A DNA stretch of 64,000 nucleotides from Bacteroidales bacterium UBA4070 (GCA_002383485.1 DFYY01000027.1:1-64000); one strand, 5' to 3'; shown: positions 19,045 through 27,003, counted from the first letter of the stretch. Translations and numbers: made by a program. The notes: generated from the letters alone by a model not told the origin.

Positions 19045-19075
19045 GCCCGGACTTACTCCGGGCATTTGTGTTTTT
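19045..19075 (+). terminator. Terminator-like hairpin after the purine-nucleoside phosphorylase gene
   Basis: GCCCGG at 19045-19050 pairs with CCGGGC at 19058-19063 around a 7-nt loop, followed by a T-rich but interrupted tail. It lies between two convergent genes. Confidence 0.65.
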
Positions 19076-19087
19076 ACCTTCTGTCTT

Positions 19088-20788
19088 TCACCGGTAAAGC
19101 ACCGCACAGACCTTCTTCCACCTTCCTGAACCGCCGTTGGAATTGTAAGACTCGGCAAGGATCACATATAACCCTGCCGGCAGCCGTGCCCCCTGGTCTG
19201 ACAGACCGTCCCAGGCAAGGATAGTGCCAGCCCCGGCGGCAACTCTCCCGGCAAGACGCCTGACAGGATAACCGCGGTCATTGAAGGCAGTCACTGTAAT
19301 TATATTCTCCTCCCCTCCCGGGAAGAGGCTTACAAGCAGCATATCCTCGAACCCGTCGCCGTCAGGTGAGATCCTGCCGGATGAAAGAGTAAGCCCGGCT
19401 TCCTCTACAGGCTGTTCAATCAAAGCGGAGTTAGGTGCACCGGGGGAGCCCCAGTTACATGCCTCAGAGGCTGAACGCCAGTTACCGGTCACCTCCGAGG
19501 GCAGTGAAGGAGATACTTTTTCCAGCGCCACTCCCTTTGTGCCTGAGAGAAAGGGCATATGCATCGAGAGATTGTAGTTCATCCTGTCAATGATGTTCAG
19601 ACTTTGATCATACAGGATCAGCGAGCCGCCGTCATTTGGCATTGCCGGGAGACAGTCAGCACGGAACAGGGCCTCCTCTTCCCCGCAGGGAAAAATTTCG
19701 CGGAATTCAATGCTTCCTGAGACAAGCGCCAGGTATCCGTCCGGCAGCAGCTGGCGGTGCTTCCCCGTAATGGCCGTTGCCTGCGCCTTGCTCCCCCCTG
19801 CCAGGTACAAGCGTGACAGATCAAAAACCTTCCCGGAATTATTGTAAAGCTCAATGTACTCGCTCTGACCTTCTGCCGGATCAGGCATCAGCTCGTTAAA
19901 GAGGATCTCACCCGGCAGGGGCTCATCCGGCAGGCCGGTTTTGAATGCAGTGACGCATGGTGCATTGCCGGCATAGTCAGTTATATCCGTCGGAAGGCTG
20001 ACTGTTATAAGCCTGCCGGCGGCCAGCCGCTCTCCCAACGGGACGAGGGCAGTACGGTCAGCAGGGTCACCGGAGGATGCGATCAGTGTCGGCCTGCCTT
20101 CAACAAGCCACGGAGAGGCGCCTGCAAGCATGACCGTCTCATCGAAGAGTACAGCCAGTGTATCCGGCGCTGCCGGCCATGCTGCAATCATCCGCGGACA
20201 ACGATCGTCAGAAACAGTCGTCACCGTTGAATTAGCCTTCCCGGGTGTACCCCCCGACACATCTGACGACGGACTCCAGGCAAAAGGCTCATGAAAAGGA
20301 TTGGCCGGATCAATGAGCTCTGCAGACCAGCCCCCGCCGGAACGGGGCCCGTCACCCAAAAACTCCGGGCTGTAGCTGACGGCATGTATCAGTGATCCGC
20401 CGGGGTCACGAAGCGCTATCAGCTCACCGGAATCATTCAGCGAGGGAAACGACTTCACAGCCATCACCCGTCCGTACGGCAGCAGGTCACTCCTGCTCCC
20501 TGTGGAACAGAGTATTATCCTCCCTCCGGGTTCAATCCACCCCGTGGACAGGAAGGCAGTATCAGGACCTGCTATAAGCATGATACCCCCTGTCGCAAGG
20601 CTGTCACCGGTGCGGTTGAAAATCTCGAGGTACTCCCGTTCAGGCAGGCCACGTGAGGGAGTGGGGTCAGCCATTATCTCCGATATGACAACGTCGCCTG
20701 TGGCCGGATACCTGACGGCGCTGCCCCCTGTCTGTGCCGTAACAGACAGATACAATGAGAGTAACGGCAACAACAGAATCTTTTTCAT
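19088..20788 (-). CDS. Exported protein with two lamin-tail domains and a FlgD/T9SS-type C-terminus
   Basis: A 566-residue surface or secreted protein with a signal peptide (MKKILLLPLLSLYLSVTAQ). Lamin-tail domain 1 spans about residues 30-170, including VVISEIMADPTP and REYLEIFNRTG. A bacterial Ig-like linker follows. Lamin-tail domain 2 spans about 296-410 (ILFNELMPDPAEGQSEYIEL). The C-terminal FlgD-like Ig region, from about residue 464, contains RISPDGDGFEDM and ARLPAGLYVILAE, a pattern found in T9SS-linked proteins. The start at 20788 is chosen for the signal peptide; the same frame stays open far into the asd gene on the other strand but has no support there. Its function is not known. 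Confidence 0.85.
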   Translation of the reverse strand: MKKILLLPLLSLYLSVTAQTGGSAVRYPATGDVVISEIMADPTPSRGLPEREYLEIFNRTGDSLATGGIMLIAGPDTAFLSTGWIEPGGRIILCSTGSRSDLLPYGRVMAVKSFPSLNDSGELIALRDPGGSLIHAVSYSPEFLGDGPRSGGGWSAELIDPANPFHEPFAWSPSSDVSGGTPGKANSTVTTVSDDRCPRMIAAWPAAPDTLAVLFDETVMLAGASPWLVEGRPTLIASSGDPADRTALVPLGERLAAGRLITVSLPTDITDYAGNAPCVTAFKTGLPDEPLPGEILFNELMPDPAEGQSEYIELYNNSGKVFDLSRLYLAGGSKAQATAITGKHRQLLPDGYLALVSGSIEFREIFPCGEEEALFRADCLPAMPNDGGSLILYDQSLNIIDRMNYNLSMHMPFLSGTKGVALEKVSPSLPSEVTGNWRSASEACNWGSPGAPNSALIEQPVEEAGLTLSSGRISPDGDGFEDMLLVSLFPGGEENIITVTAFNDRGYPVRRLAGRVAAGAGTILAWDGLSDQGARLPAGLYVILAESYNSNGGSGRWKKVCAVLYR

Positions 20789-20809
20789 GCAGCGGGACCA
20801 AAAAAGGAT

Positions 20810-20817
20810 TAAATTTG
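20810..20817 (+). promoter_or_regulatory. -7 promoter element for asd, TAAATTTG
   Basis: Exact TAnnTTTG match 54 bp before the asd start, in the short divergent gap between the lamin-tail gene and asd. No good -33 element was seen because the upstream bases are coding for the other gene. Confidence 0.45.
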
Positions 20818-20870
20818 TCGCACTTTTTCTCTTTATAAAGTTCGGATAAATTTTTTTAAACACGAAAAAA

Positions 20871-21863
20871 ATGAAAGTTGCAGTTATAGGAGCCACGGGG
20901 ATGGTGGGCAGGATGATGCTGAAGGTTCTTGAAGAGAGGCAATTTCCTGTTGACAGGCTCTTCCCGGCAGCTTCTGAGCGTTCCGCAGGCAGGGAGGTTA
21001 TCTTCAGAGGCAAGCCGGTAAGGGTTGTAAGTGTGATGGAGGCCGTGGAAGCTGTTCCTGATGTAGCGCTTTTCTCTGCCGGTGCAAGCGTATCAAAAGA
21101 GTGGGCTCCTGTATTCGCCGAGAACGGTACCGTCATTATAGACAACTCCTCTGCCTGGAGAATGGAAGAGGGAATACCGCTGGTGGTGCCTGAGATCAAC
21201 GCCGCCGCCATTGCCGCCGATACCCGGATCATTGCCAATCCCAACTGCTCAACCATACAGATGCTCATGGCCATAGCTCCCCTGCACAGTGAATATGGCA
21301 TCAGGAGACTCGTCATATCCACCTATCAGTCCGTTACCGGCACCGGGGTGAAGGCAGTGACCCAGCTCGACAATGAGCGCCGCGGTCTGGGCGGCGAGAC
21401 GGCTTACCCCTACCCCATCGATCTGAACTGCATCCCGCAGTGCGACGTCTTCCTCGACAACGGTTACACAAAGGAGGAGATGAAGCTGGTCAATGAGACA
21501 CACAAGATCCTTGGCGATGACTCTATTCGCGTTACCGCAACTGCCGTCAGAGTCCCGGTGAAGGGAGGCCATTCGGAGTCAGTGAACATCGAATTCCTGC
21601 GGGAGTTCGACCTTGACAGGGTCAGGGCTCTGCTCTCAGATGCACCGGGAGTAATCCTGTATGATGATCCTGCAGAAAGGAAGTACCCCATGCCCCTCAT
21701 AGCCCATGACAGGGACGAGGTGTTTGTTGGAAGGCTGAGACGCGATTTCTCTCAGGAGAAAACCCTCAACCTATGGGTAGTGGCTGACAACATACGCAAG
21801 GGAGCCGCCACCAACGCGGTGCAGATTGCGGAATACATGATCTCGGCCGGCCTGCTTAAATAG
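20871..21863 (+). CDS. asd: Aspartate-semialdehyde dehydrogenase
   Basis: Cytosolic enzyme of the aspartate pathway (lysine/diaminopimelate, threonine, methionine) that reduces aspartyl phosphate to the semialdehyde, 330 residues. The NADP-binding start VAVIGATGMVGRMMLKVL and the catalytic Cys in NPNCSTIQ (residue 126) are visible. VPVKGGHSESVNIEF and WVVADNIRKGAATNAVQIAE are typical of the C-terminal part. It stands alone, with a -7 element upstream, and overlaps the 3' end of hflX by eight bases. Confidence 0.96.
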   Translation: MKVAVIGATGMVGRMMLKVLEERQFPVDRLFPAASERSAGREVIFRGKPVRVVSVMEAVEAVPDVALFSAGASVSKEWAPVFAENGTVIIDNSSAWRMEEGIPLVVPEINAAAIAADTRIIANPNCSTIQMLMAIAPLHSEYGIRRLVISTYQSVTGTGVKAVTQLDNERRGLGGETAYPYPIDLNCIPQCDVFLDNGYTKEEMKLVNETHKILGDDSIRVTATAVRVPVKGGHSESVNIEFLREFDLDRVRALLSDAPGVILYDDPAERKYPMPLIAHDRDEVFVGRLRRDFSQEKTLNLWVVADNIRKGAATNAVQIAEYMISAGLLK

Positions 21864-23058
21864 CCGGCTCATCAGTCTCGTACAGGAAATCGTTGTAGGG
21901 ATACCGTGTTACGTGTATTTTACGGACCTCGTCGTAAAGCATGTGCCGCAGTTCTTCGAAGTTGTCACGCTTCTTTGCAGAGATGAAAACGGTGTGTCTG
22001 TCTCCGGCCCTCGCCATCCAGGTTTTGCGAAGATCATCCAGGGAAAGGTTCTCCCTTTTGACCGGAGTCAGGTCATCCTCATCCTTGCGGTTGAATGAAA
22101 ACAGGTCAGTCTTGTTGAAGACAAGGATTGTTGGCTTGTTGATGGCATCCAGCTCCTTCAGGGTGTTGTTGACAACATCCACCTGCTCTTCGAAGCCCGG
22201 GTGGGAGATGTCAATCACATGCAGCAGCAGGTCCGCTTCACGCACCTCGTCGAGTGTGGACTTGAACGACTCCACCAGGTCATGCGGCAGCTTGCGGATA
22301 AACCCAACCGTATCTGACAGTAGGAACGGCAGGTTGCCCAGCACAACCTTCCTGACGGTGGTGTCAAGAGTGGCAAAGAGCTTGTTCTCAGCAAAGAGAT
22401 CGGTCTTGCTGACCTGGTTCATCAGGGTTGATTTCCCCACATTTGTATAGCCCACAAGCGCCACCCGGACCATCTTTTCCCTCCCCTTCCGGCGGGTGTT
22501 CATCTGGACGTCAATCTTCTTGAGCTGCTCCTTGAGCCTGATGATCTTGTCACGTATGATACGGCGGTCTGTCTCGATCTCCGTCTCACCGGGGCCACGA
22601 AGGCCGATACCTCCCCGCTGACGCTCGAGGTGTGTCCACATACCGGTAAGCCTGGGCAGAAGATACTGGTATTGAGCCAGCTCCACCTGGGTGCGGGCGT
22701 GAGATGTGCGGGCGCGACTGGCAAATATGTCGAGAATGAGATTGGTCCGGTCAATAATACGGCAGTTGAGCTCCTTCTCGATGTTACGCATCTGGCTGGG
22801 CGTCAGCTCATCATCAAAGATTGCAAGAGTGATCTCATTCTCAGCCACGAATGCGGCTATCTGCTCAATCTTGCCCTTGTTGACGAAGGTACGGGGATTG
22901 GCATGCTCAACACGCTGCAGGAATGACTTTACCGGAACAGCCCCGGCCGTCTCTGCCAGGAATGCGAGCTCGTCAATGTAATCGCGCGCACTGGCTTCAT
23001 TTAGTTCAGGGGTGATGACCCCGACAAGTATTGCCCGTTCTATGATATTATATATTAA
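21856..23058 (-). CDS. hflX: Ribosome-associated GTPase HflX; start codon not canonical
   Basis: GTPase that binds the 50S subunit and rescues or splits ribosomes under stress. The HflX N-domain, a coiled helix around RGGIGLRGPGETEIETDRR, and the G domain (GYTNVGKST, DTVGFIRKLPHDLVESFKST, NKTD) are intact. The first possible ATG/GTG/TTG start is the GTG at 22848, but the open frame continues upstream to the TGA at 23059-23061. That upstream part encodes clear HflX sequence (ERAILVGVIT, DELAFLAETAGA, NPRTFVNKGKIEQI). So about 65 family-conserved residues lie before any standard start codon. The listed end is the limit of the open frame; the true start is likely an AUA/AUC-type codon near 23041-23046, or the assembly has an error here. 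Confidence 0.88.
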   Translation of the reverse strand, partial: LIYNIIERAILVGVITPELNEASARDYIDELAFLAETAGAVPVKSFLQRVEHANPRTFVNKGKIEQIAAFVAENEITLAIFDDELTPSQMRNIEKELNCRIIDRTNLILDIFASRARTSHARTQVELAQYQYLLPRLTGMWTHLERQRGGIGLRGPGETEIETDRRIIRDKIIRLKEQLKKIDVQMNTRRKGREKMVRVALVGYTNVGKSTLMNQVSKTDLFAENKLFATLDTTVRKVVLGNLPFLLSDTVGFIRKLPHDLVESFKSTLDEVREADLLLHVIDISHPGFEEQVDVVNNTLKELDAINKPTILVFNKTDLFSFNRKDEDDLTPVKRENLSLDDLRKTWMARAGDRHTVFISAKKRDNFEELRHMLYDEVRKIHVTRYPYNDFLYETDEPAI

Positions 23059-23070
23059 TCAGTATGTACT

Positions 23071-23126
23071 CCACCCATCCGGATCTGCCGGGTGGTTTCC
23101 CCGGCCCCGGGTGAACGGGGCGGGGG
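23071..23126 (-). other. Two GC-rich hairpins in the hflX leader
   Basis: Forward positions 23099-23109 (CCCCGGCCCCG) pair with 23116-23126 (CGGGGCGGGG region), and 23071-23076 (CCACCC) pair with 23090-23095 (GGGTGG). Both lie between the end of the upstream lipoprotein gene and the open frame of hflX. They could be a terminator with a poor T-run, or a structured 5' leader of hflX. Confidence 0.5.
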
Positions 23127-23127
23127 T

Positions 23128-23135
23128 CAAAATTA
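23128..23135 (-). promoter_or_regulatory. Possible -7 element for hflX (TAATTTTG on the minus strand)
   Basis: Forward CAAAATTA reads TAATTTTG on the minus strand, an exact TAnnTTTG match, directly after the stop of the upstream lipoprotein gene. If used, the hflX transcript would start just before the two GC hairpins. Confidence 0.35.
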
Positions 23136-23142
23136 ATACAAA

Positions 23143-24315
23143 CTAATTAATATACCTCCTGTTGGCCTCCATGAAGCCCCTGATGGCACTCTTCAGGTTC
23201 TCCGAGCACATTATGATCATCTCGAAGTCCCTCGGGAACTCCATTATCCCTGACTGCAGCTCCTTTTTCTGCTCGGCTGTAAGGGCATTGACATCGCCTA
23301 TGGCCCTGGCTGAAACATGTTCAAAACCTGAAGTGGCACCAATAGGCTCCTTCTTGATTGTGCGCTCCGGGTAGAGGGCACGCATCTCAACATCGCCCTG
23401 TATGACACACTCCTTAACCTGGAAGGTCCGTATCAGGGCACACTGCAGATCCCTGAACTTCTTCACCTTGACATCGTTGCCCAGGGAATCCTTTACCACG
23501 TTCCCTCTTGCATCCTTGACATAGTCGAACCCGTCCTCAACGGTTGCCTTAACCAGCGTGTCACGCTGGAACTGCTTGTCAGGGCTTACGGCCACGGTGC
23601 GCAGATTAACGCTTATCAGGTAGTCTATCTGGGTGTCATCGTTCGGCATGGTAGTGTGGTATTCTACCCATTCGCTGTTGAGCCTGGGGAGGTCAAGGGC
23701 GAGCAGGTCCTTCTCGAATTCGTCAGGGAATTTGGTTGCTGAAGAGTTCTTCACCGTCACGTACGCGCGGCTGATCCCGAGGTAGCGCGACTCCTGCATC
23801 ATCTGGTCAATGTTCGGGTAGTCTCCAACATATTCCCTGGCGCGGACAAATTCGGCGTATGCCTGGCGATATGAATCCTTGGTACCGTTTTTCATCAGCT
23901 CCTGTCCGTGGGCATAGTAGAAGTCAGCTGCCTTCTTTTTTGCAATCACCATCTCCTGGAGGTAATCAACATATGGCCATTCGATGCTTCTGCCCTGGTA
24001 ACTTATCGGGGTGACAGTGCGGACGAGCGACTGCCGGTCACTCATCTTCTTATAAACAAGATAGATTTCGTCCCATGCATTGGCCCGACCTTCCACCTTG
24101 AGGAACCGGATGCGTTCATTGTCCTGTTCGAGGGCGATATTCATAGCCCGTTCCAGTGTCACTATCTCCTTTTCATTCTCCGGATTTTTCCGAAGTTCAG
24201 ATACAGCCTTGCTGATGGCGGCGTCATAGTTGCCGACCTCGAGCTGTTTTTTTGACGATCCGCAGCCTGACATGATGAGGGCTGAAACAAATAAGATTCC
24301 GAAGATCCGTTTCAT
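23143..24315 (-). CDS. Lipoprotein with TPR-like helical repeats, function unknown
   Basis: A 390-residue lipoprotein: the SPII signal MKRIFGILFVSALIMSGC gives lipid Cys 18 from a start at 24315. An upstream ATG at 24387 exists, but that extension crosses the terminator of the tonB-family gene. The N-terminal half is helical with tandem-repeat character (NYDAAISKAVSELRKNPENE, RQAYAEFVRAREYVGDYPN). The C-terminal half is beta-rich and contains YLISVNLRTVAVSPDKQF. No enzyme motif is seen. It follows the TonB-family gene on the same strand but after a terminator hairpin, so it may be a separate unit. Confidence 0.82.
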   Translation of the reverse strand: MKRIFGILFVSALIMSGCGSSKKQLEVGNYDAAISKAVSELRKNPENEKEIVTLERAMNIALEQDNERIRFLKVEGRANAWDEIYLVYKKMSDRQSLVRTVTPISYQGRSIEWPYVDYLQEMVIAKKKAADFYYAHGQELMKNGTKDSYRQAYAEFVRAREYVGDYPNIDQMMQESRYLGISRAYVTVKNSSATKFPDEFEKDLLALDLPRLNSEWVEYHTTMPNDDTQIDYLISVNLRTVAVSPDKQFQRDTLVKATVEDGFDYVKDARGNVVKDSLGNDVKVKKFRDLQCALIRTFQVKECVIQGDVEMRALYPERTIKKEPIGATSGFEHVSARAIGDVNALTAEQKKELQSGIMEFPRDFEMIIMCSENLKSAIRGFMEANRRYIN

Positions 24316-24331
24316 AGTTGCAATATTTAAA

Positions 24332-24362
24332 AAACCCCGCTTGTTTATGGTAGGCGGGGTTT
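24332..24362 (-). terminator. Terminator between the TonB-family gene and the lipoprotein gene
   Basis: AAACCCCGC (24332-24340) and GCGGGGTTT (24354-24362) pair perfectly around a 13-nt loop, with an A-run on the left side that reads as a T-run on the minus strand. It lies 25 bp after the TonB-family stop. Confidence 0.8.
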
Positions 24363-24386
24363 CTGTATAACGATTGGGTATGGTCA

Positions 24387-25073
24387 TTATTGCAGCTGGA
24401 AGATGATGGGGATGGAGTATTTAACCCTGACGGGGCGGCCGCGTTGCATTCCCGGTGTCCATTTGGGTGAGGCAGCCACGGCTTCCTTGGCTGCTTCATC
24501 GAGCAGTGGGTCAACGCTGCGGGTAACGGTCACGTTGCTGACGCTGCCGTTTGTTTCAACCACGAAGGAGATGAATACTCTTCCCTGGATTCCGTTTTCG
24601 GTAGCCAGTTCGGGGTAGCGGACGCGCTTCTGCACCCAGTCGCGGAAGGTATTTATATCACCGCCGCGGAATTTGGGCATATCTTCAACGATGACGAAGA
24701 TTTCCTCTTCCACCTCTTCCTCTTCGGCCTGCAGTACTGGGGCATAGATCTCCACTACCTTGTCTTCGGAGGTTTCGTCGTCCTCGAATTTGACTTCATT
24801 ATCTATCACCACGTCGTCTTCAACGATCTCGAAGAGGTCGGTCACTGTGACCTCTGGCGGTGGCATCTCTTCCGGGGGTGTTTCCTCGGTTACGGGTATC
24901 TGTTCTTCCTCGATGGCTTCTTCAGTCATGCCGTCGAAGGCTGAGTCTCTTTTCTGTCCGCTGGTCCACTCCATTGCGATGAGGCAGACGGCGAGGGCAA
25001 CAATGAGACCGGCCTGAATAAACAGTGACTTTTTGTTCTCGAGGTTTGCCTTTTCGGTTTTCTTCGGTTCCAT
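24387..25073 (-). CDS. TonB family energy-transducing protein
   Basis: A 228-residue protein that would link inner-membrane proton-motive force to TonB-dependent transporters such as the SusC proteins in this window. An N-terminal cytoplasmic stretch and one membrane helix (about residues 14-32) are followed by a long acidic, Pro-containing linker (EEEQIPVTEETPPEEMPPPE). The C-terminal TonB domain contains YPELATENGIQGRVFISFVV and ends PVRVKYSIPIIFQLQ. No ExbB/ExbD genes lie beside it. Whether it serves SusC-type transporters specifically is inference. Confidence 0.92.
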   Translation of the reverse strand: MEPKKTEKANLENKKSLFIQAGLIVALAVCLIAMEWTSGQKRDSAFDGMTEEAIEEEQIPVTEETPPEEMPPPEVTVTDLFEIVEDDVVIDNEVKFEDDETSEDKVVEIYAPVLQAEEEEVEEEIFVIVEDMPKFRGGDINTFRDWVQKRVRYPELATENGIQGRVFISFVVETNGSVSNVTVTRSVDPLLDEAAKEAVAASPKWTPGMQRGRPVRVKYSIPIIFQLQ

Positions 25074-25095
25074 GATAATGCTGTTATAGGCACCT

Positions 25096-25103
25096 CAAAG
25101 TTA
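25096..25103 (-). promoter_or_regulatory. -7 element for the TonB-family gene (TAACTTTG on the minus strand)
   Basis: Forward CAAAGTTA reads TAACTTTG on the minus strand, an exact TAnnTTTG match, 22 bp before the start codon. Confidence 0.5.
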
Positions 25104-25158
25104 CAAAATTGTTTGTCATCTCCGACGGCAGGGTATAAAGTGATTTGGAAAAAATTTC

Positions 25159-25166
25159 TATATTTG
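25159..25166 (+). promoter_or_regulatory. -7 element for tRNA-Ala, TATATTTG
   Basis: Exact TAnnTTTG match 58 bp before the tRNA. The nearest TTTG (25144-25147) is closer than the usual 19-bp spacing, so the -33 part is uncertain. Confidence 0.45.
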
Positions 25167-25224
25167 CACCGCTCCGGGCGATTGGAGGGTTTTGACCGGT
25201 CCCGGAGAAGTTCTTAAATACAAT

Positions 25225-25298
25225 GGGGATATAGCTCAGTTGGCTAGAGCGTGTGACTGGCAGTCACAAGGTCAGGGGTTCGATTCCCCTTATCTCCA
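25225..25298 (+). tRNA. tRNA-Ala (anticodon GGC)
   Basis: A 74-nt cloverleaf. The acceptor GGGGATA pairs with TATCTCC, and the D arm is GCTC/GAGC. The anticodon arm TGTGA/TCACA has loop CTGGCAG and anticodon GGC, and the T arm is AGGGG-TTCGATT-CCCCT. No CCA is encoded. A hairpin terminator follows about 25 bp later. Confidence 0.95.
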
Positions 25299-25322
25299 CA
25301 AAATCAGAGTGCAAATCAATGC

Positions 25323-25357
25323 AAACCCTGCAAACTTGACGTCTGCGGGGTTTCTTA
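25323..25357 (+). terminator. Terminator after tRNA-Ala
   Basis: AAACCCTGCA (25323-25332) pairs with TGCGGGGTTT (25344-25353), ten pairs with one G-T wobble, around an 11-nt loop and followed by CTTAT. Confidence 0.75.
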
Positions 25358-25483
25358 TACATAATATCGTTGACAAGTTCTATGTCCCAGACTGCCTGTA
25401 TTTCAACCCTTTACAGTATATCTTTTGAGTCAAATATGCTTACCTTTATTCATAATTTCCGGATTATTCACATTCATTGAGAA

Positions 25484-25726
25484 ATGAAACGAACATTTAC
25501 TCTCATTGTGGCGGGTCTTCTGGTGCTGACGGTTTTAATGTTCTTCGCTATGCATGCCTGAATAGAGCATTCGGTAAAAGAAAACATTGCCATTGCCAAA
25601 AGCCATTACTCCGGCACTGCAGAAGAGGCTCTCATTGCCTTCCTGGCAAATACAACCAATAATCCGGAGGACAGAACACATATTGCATTCTGGACCTTAG
25701 TAAAACCCGTTAACAATGAAACTTAA
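25484..25726 (+). pseudogene. Small membrane-anchored protein gene interrupted by an in-frame TGA
   Basis: An 81-codon frame starts with a good signal-anchor (MKRTFTLIVAGLLVLTVLMF), then has TGA at 25559-25561 (codon 26), then continues in the same frame for 54 residues of ordinary protein-like sequence (IEHSVKENIAIAKSHYSGTA, EEALIAFLANTTNNPEDRTH) to TAA at 25724. A TGG-to-TGA change at one Trp codon would explain it. The downstream part reminds me of the start of a small HEAT-like Bacteroidota protein family, and if so the 3' end is also cut short; this is recollection, not a search. TGA is a normal stop in the neighbouring genes. Confidence 0.55.
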
Positions 25727-25849
25727 AATTCTGTATTGGCTTCCAGGGATTCTGGCAACCCAGCATCACTGATTGTCATCGCTCCCATCCTTATCACAGG
25801 CATATTGTTCATCCTGCATGAGGCCCTCAAACCGGGGATCAAGCCATAA
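25716..25849 (+). pseudogene. Frameshifted small membrane protein remnant
   Basis: ATG at 25716 overlaps the end of the previous frame by 11 bases. It reads MKLKILYWLPGILATQ and then stops at a TGA. In another frame the same stretch continues SGNPASLIVIAPILITGILF ... HEALKPGIKP to TAA at 25847-25849, a clear membrane helix. A single frameshift near 25740-25760 joins the two. The start resembles small Bacteroidota membrane proteins beginning with ...YWLPRIL, possibly with an internal deletion. Probably a decayed gene paired with the one before. Confidence 0.5.
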
Positions 25850-25878
25850 TCAGCAAATCAGTGTGAACGCGGGGACTG

Positions 25879-26196
25879 TTATTTCACTTTAATGAAGTGA
25901 TCGAGGATCCCAAGGTAAAGATGTTCCTCTCCGGGTAATTCCAAATCGTAAGTCGAACACAGATAATAGTTTTTTCTGACCGTTCCCATGCCTGCCAGTG
26001 ATGCGGCCGGTCCCGACAGTATTCTTTTCAGGTCGCCTGTAATAGTCTCGTCACCTTCAGCCTGTTCCTGTATTTTTTCCTGCAGGAAGGAGGTGAACTG
26101 CTGTTCGGACGGATTGGTTGCATAAAGCAGTGCCAGGAGAAGGACAAAGATTACCAACCCGTATGGAAAACGCCGTGATTTTTTTGCTGCATTCAT
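25879..26196 (-). CDS. DUF4359-like membrane-anchored small protein
   Basis: A 105-residue protein with a basic N-terminus (MNAAKKSRRFPYG), one membrane helix (about residues 12-26) and ATNPSEQQFTSFLQEKIQEQ directly after it, the pattern I know from DUF4359 proteins. The rest, exported or periplasmic, contains VRKNYYLCSTYDLELPGEEH. The function of the family is not known. It has its own upstream -7 element. Confidence 0.75.
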   Translation of the reverse strand: MNAAKKSRRFPYGLVIFVLLLALLYATNPSEQQFTSFLQEKIQEQAEGDETITGDLKRILSGPAASLAGMGTVRKNYYLCSTYDLELPGEEHLYLGILDHFIKVK

Positions 26197-26230
26197 TTCG
26201 TCATAGTCATTAAAACGTTCTTTGACCAGG

Positions 26231-26238
26231 CAAATGTA
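26231..26238 (-). promoter_or_regulatory. -7 element for the DUF4359-like gene (TACATTTG on the minus strand)
   Basis: Forward CAAATGTA reads TACATTTG on the minus strand, an exact TAnnTTTG match, 34 bp before the start codon. Confidence 0.45.
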
Positions 26239-26350
26239 GGTTTATTTTACTATTCGAAAACAGTCAATCCACCTCCTGCCTCATCGCTCTTGCAAATGCA
26301 GGTCAGAATGAGATTATGGTTGCAGCAGGACCTCTTAAGCCGTCTTTATC

Positions 26351-26971
26351 TTAAGTCAGATCACCCTGCGACAGCGTTACCAGCTTCGAAATGTAGCGGG
26401 GATCCTCGGCATAGGGTATGCTGTTGAGAAAGACAAGGTAGAAATCGCTGTCAATCTCATCTTCAAGCCTGTATCCCCGAGAGAGGTAATACTTCTGCCA
26501 CAGGGCATAATCAATTACTGAATCAGACCAGTGCGCATACTGCGCATGCTCTTTATAGATGCCTGTGGCAACTGTAGGCCTGCGACCCGGGTACCTCATC
26601 CCGAAAAGATTGTTTGCATTCAGAAAAATATCAGAGGTGTAATACCCTGTCTCAAGACGCGATTGCAGGATCACAATTTCCTGGTACATCACCCCTTCAT
26701 ACTCGAGGCATTTCTTCAGAAGGTCTTCGCTGAAGGACTGATTTCTGACTTCAAAATAGAAGAGGTATCTTTCTGTGCGCTGTCTCGCCTCTTCAGTCAG
26801 CATTGGACTTCCTCCCGGAACAAGGTAAGTGTTCAGGAGGAAGATCATTCCAAGCAGGATGACACGGGCATAAGGAGCGCCCGGTATCGGATTCAGCTTC
26901 AGATGCCGGATAAATTTCCAGTTTCTGTAAGCAACTTTTAAACCAGAATAAATCTGTTTAATTGTCTTCAT
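26351..26971 (-). CDS. Glucosaminidase-domain protein (peptidoglycan hydrolase-like)
   Basis: A 206-residue protein with one N-terminal membrane segment (about residues 35-50) and a glucosaminidase (FlgJ/LytD-type) domain. QSRLETGYYTSDIFLNANNLFGMRYPGRRP carries the family's E-T-G and N-N-L-F-G-M pattern (given here in parts: ETGYYTSD and NANNLFGMRYPGRRP). The C-terminal part has YAHWSDSVIDYALWQKYY and YISKLVTL, also typical. It would cut the N-acetylglucosamine bond of peptidoglycan on the periplasmic side. It stands alone. Confidence 0.85.
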   Translation of the reverse strand: MKTIKQIYSGLKVAYRNWKFIRHLKLNPIPGAPYARVILLGMIFLLNTYLVPGGSPMLTEEARQRTERYLFYFEVRNQSFSEDLLKKCLEYEGVMYQEIVILQSRLETGYYTSDIFLNANNLFGMRYPGRRPTVATGIYKEHAQYAHWSDSVIDYALWQKYYLSRGYRLEDEIDSDFYLVFLNSIPYAEDPRYISKLVTLSQGDLT

Positions 26972-26995
26972 GGCTGTTGGATTTGACTAACGGGA

Positions 26996-27003
26996 CAAAG
27001 TTA
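26996..27003 (-). promoter_or_regulatory. -7 element for the glucosaminidase gene (TAACTTTG on the minus strand)
   Basis: Forward CAAAGTTA at 26996-27003 is an exact minus-strand TAnnTTTG. A CTTG (forward CAAG, 27024-27027) lies about 20 bp upstream as a weak -33. The start codon is 24 bp downstream. Confidence 0.5.

Noticed and set aside
20789..21322. N-terminal extension of the lamin-tail gene into asd
   Set aside because: A signal peptide start exists at 20788, and the extension overlaps a firmly assigned asd gene.
25559..25561. In-frame TGA as selenocysteine or a recoded Trp codon
   Set aside because: No selenocysteine-insertion hairpin was recognised after it, and neighbouring genes end in TGA and use TGG for Trp, so a nonsense mutation is simpler.
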